Of a stretch of DNA of 64,000 bases, positions 63,080 to 64,000 are shown in pieces. The DNA lies in assembly GCA_009767595.1 (NCBI GenBank), contig VSDK01007030.1:197795-261794 (forward strand), written 5' to 3'. Under the pieces are notes generated by a model. The model saw only the letters and a program-made list of their open reading frames with translations, was not told the DNA's origin and made no database searches. Position numbers and translations under genes: made by a program. Origin of the DNA: Symbiodinium kawagutii (Eukaryota; Sar; Dinophyceae; Suessiales; Symbiodiniaceae). Each line of letters begins with the position of its first letter. Position 1 is the first letter of the stretch.

Positions 63080-63997
63080 CTATCCTGTACAAAACTTTTG
63101 GTCGGCCCCTTTCTCAGGGCCAGAGGCTCCTGATAGGGGCCTCAACCAAGGGAAACAGGACAGTCCACCGAACCCGGTTCCGGGGTTTTGGGTGGAAGAG
63201 TCGGTGAAATCTACTTGGCCATCAGGTCGTAGTCGTGGGACGAGCAAAAGTTTTGCCAAGTATGCCTTCACATCGATGCGAAGAGAGGAATTGAAGCCCA
63301 CGAAGTCGGTGTGTGTGAGTTCATCTGCCCATTGATTGAGTTCACGAGGAACATGAGATGGAGCAAGGGAGCTGCCTGAAGTGTGCAATGTCAAGATTAG
63401 CTCCATGAGGAGGATGGCTGTATGGGGCTTCTTGGAAGCCATGTTCAGGAGAGCAAAGACATTACCTTGGTTGTCACTGCCAACCGGCAGACGAACATGG
63501 GATGTAGTATGGCCTTGGTGGTCAAGAATGGAGTGGCAAAGGATCAGGGTGGCAAAGAGCTCTAAGGCTGCAATCCGCTTCTTGGGATCCCCTTCTTTAA
63601 AGGCCCAGGGGAATTCCTGGGGCGTGATCTCCATGTGGAACCACCAAACAGTGTCCTTACCAGGGTCAGGTTGGCTGGAAAGCCAGCCCCCAATGAAGGC
63701 CTGGCCTTCCGAGGAGGCACTTGCATCACTGCACCCCCACCACGTGCTCTTGGGTAAGTAGGGGGAGAGTTGCTTGTATGGTCTGGTAAACAGGTGTTGG
63801 AGCAAGAGAGCCAAGAGCCGGACGAACTTTGGCGGTCGACCTGAGCTCGTGACAGCCATCTTCCAAGCCCAAAAGGGTTGCATCAAGCTTTTGGTCAAAG
63901 GGCAAACTGCAGTGGCCCACTGGATCCGGCCCAAAGCTTTCTCGATCTCCTTGGCAGTGAACACCTTGTCTTCGATGAGTTGGGTGAGTAGCTCCAT
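63080..63997 (-). mobile_element. Retroelement polyprotein fragment: RT end plus RNase H-like domain
   Basis: The minus strand is open from the window edge to a stop at 63080 (305 codons). The first 70 residues look like the end of a reverse transcriptase (EIEKALGRIQWATAVCPLTK). An RNase H-like domain follows: Asp91 in GCSDASASSEGQAFIGGW, Glu146 in RIAALELFATL, Asp175 in VGSDNQGNVFALL, and the final N-x-x-A-D in VPRELNQWADEL. All expected acidic residues are present, so this part is not visibly decayed. The element class cannot be told from this piece. The finger and palm of the RT lie beyond the window. No terminal repeat was seen. Confidence 0.82.
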
Positions 63998-64000
63998 GAC

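Noticed and set aside
63080..63340. Plus-strand frames opposite the retroelement
   Set aside because: Shadow frames of the RNase H-bearing minus-strand frame, which has a full set of catalytic residues.
1..64000. CRISPR arrays, tRNA or rRNA genes, bacterial operons
   Set aside because: No direct repeats with unique spacers, no cloverleaf-forming or rRNA-like sequence noticed, and no runs of adjacent long frames with ribosome-binding sites.
1..64000. Dinoflagellate spliced-leader sequence or relict (CCGTAGCCATTTTGGCTCAAG type)
   Set aside because: Looked for by eye on both strands and not found, so retroposed mRNA copies cannot be claimed here.

Overview
The window looks like nuclear DNA of a dinoflagellate, most likely a Symbiodiniaceae-like alga. 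This is inferred from four things seen in the sequence: no compact bacterial genes, many short exons (about 40-250 bp) between long introns full of simple repeats, acceptors mostly reading AG before G or A with several apparent non-canonical GC donors, and recognisable exons that almost all lie on the minus strand. No tRNA, rRNA, CRISPR array or bacterial promoter was seen. Most exons were found by joining splice sites by eye, so ends given as round numbers are approximate.

Layout in minus-strand order (high to low coordinates). 63997-63080: piece of a reverse-transcriptase polyprotein with a complete RNase H-like domain, cut by the window edge. About 62.3-61.8 kb: exons of an unidentified, probably membrane protein. 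60422 to about 51.9 kb: a many-exon gene for a SUN-domain protein of SUCO/SLP1 type, with an N-terminal signal peptide, a central SUN domain, coiled coil, a membrane helix and a basic Ser/Arg-rich tail. 49528-46726: a three-exon gene for a multi-helix membrane protein of unknown function. About 46.4-25 kb: scattered minus-strand exon candidates whose gene membership I cannot settle.

About 24.6 kb to 2.7 kb: exons of what appears to be one very large gene (or several of the same family) for a secreted or surface protein built from one repeated module. The module has a beta-type segment ending L-x-I, then A-P-x-G-F-x-F with a following Cys, then a segment ending Y-x-F-x-L-Q, then V-x-N-P with N-x-W. 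Many of its exons begin and end in phase 0, and three neighbouring ones (8587-8498, 8303-8214, 8065-7913) give exactly 30, 30 and 51 codons. This is the most interesting item here, and I do not know a named domain for it.

Introns and spacers carry striking repeats: an 11-bp CATATGTATTT satellite with higher-order structure (19.1-19.66 kb), a CCCTT polypyrimidine satellite with a 222-bp tandem duplication (14.29-14.99 kb), a TCTAC-rich field (15.0-15.8 kb), and TGG, CAT, AAC, ATTCT and other short tandem arrays.
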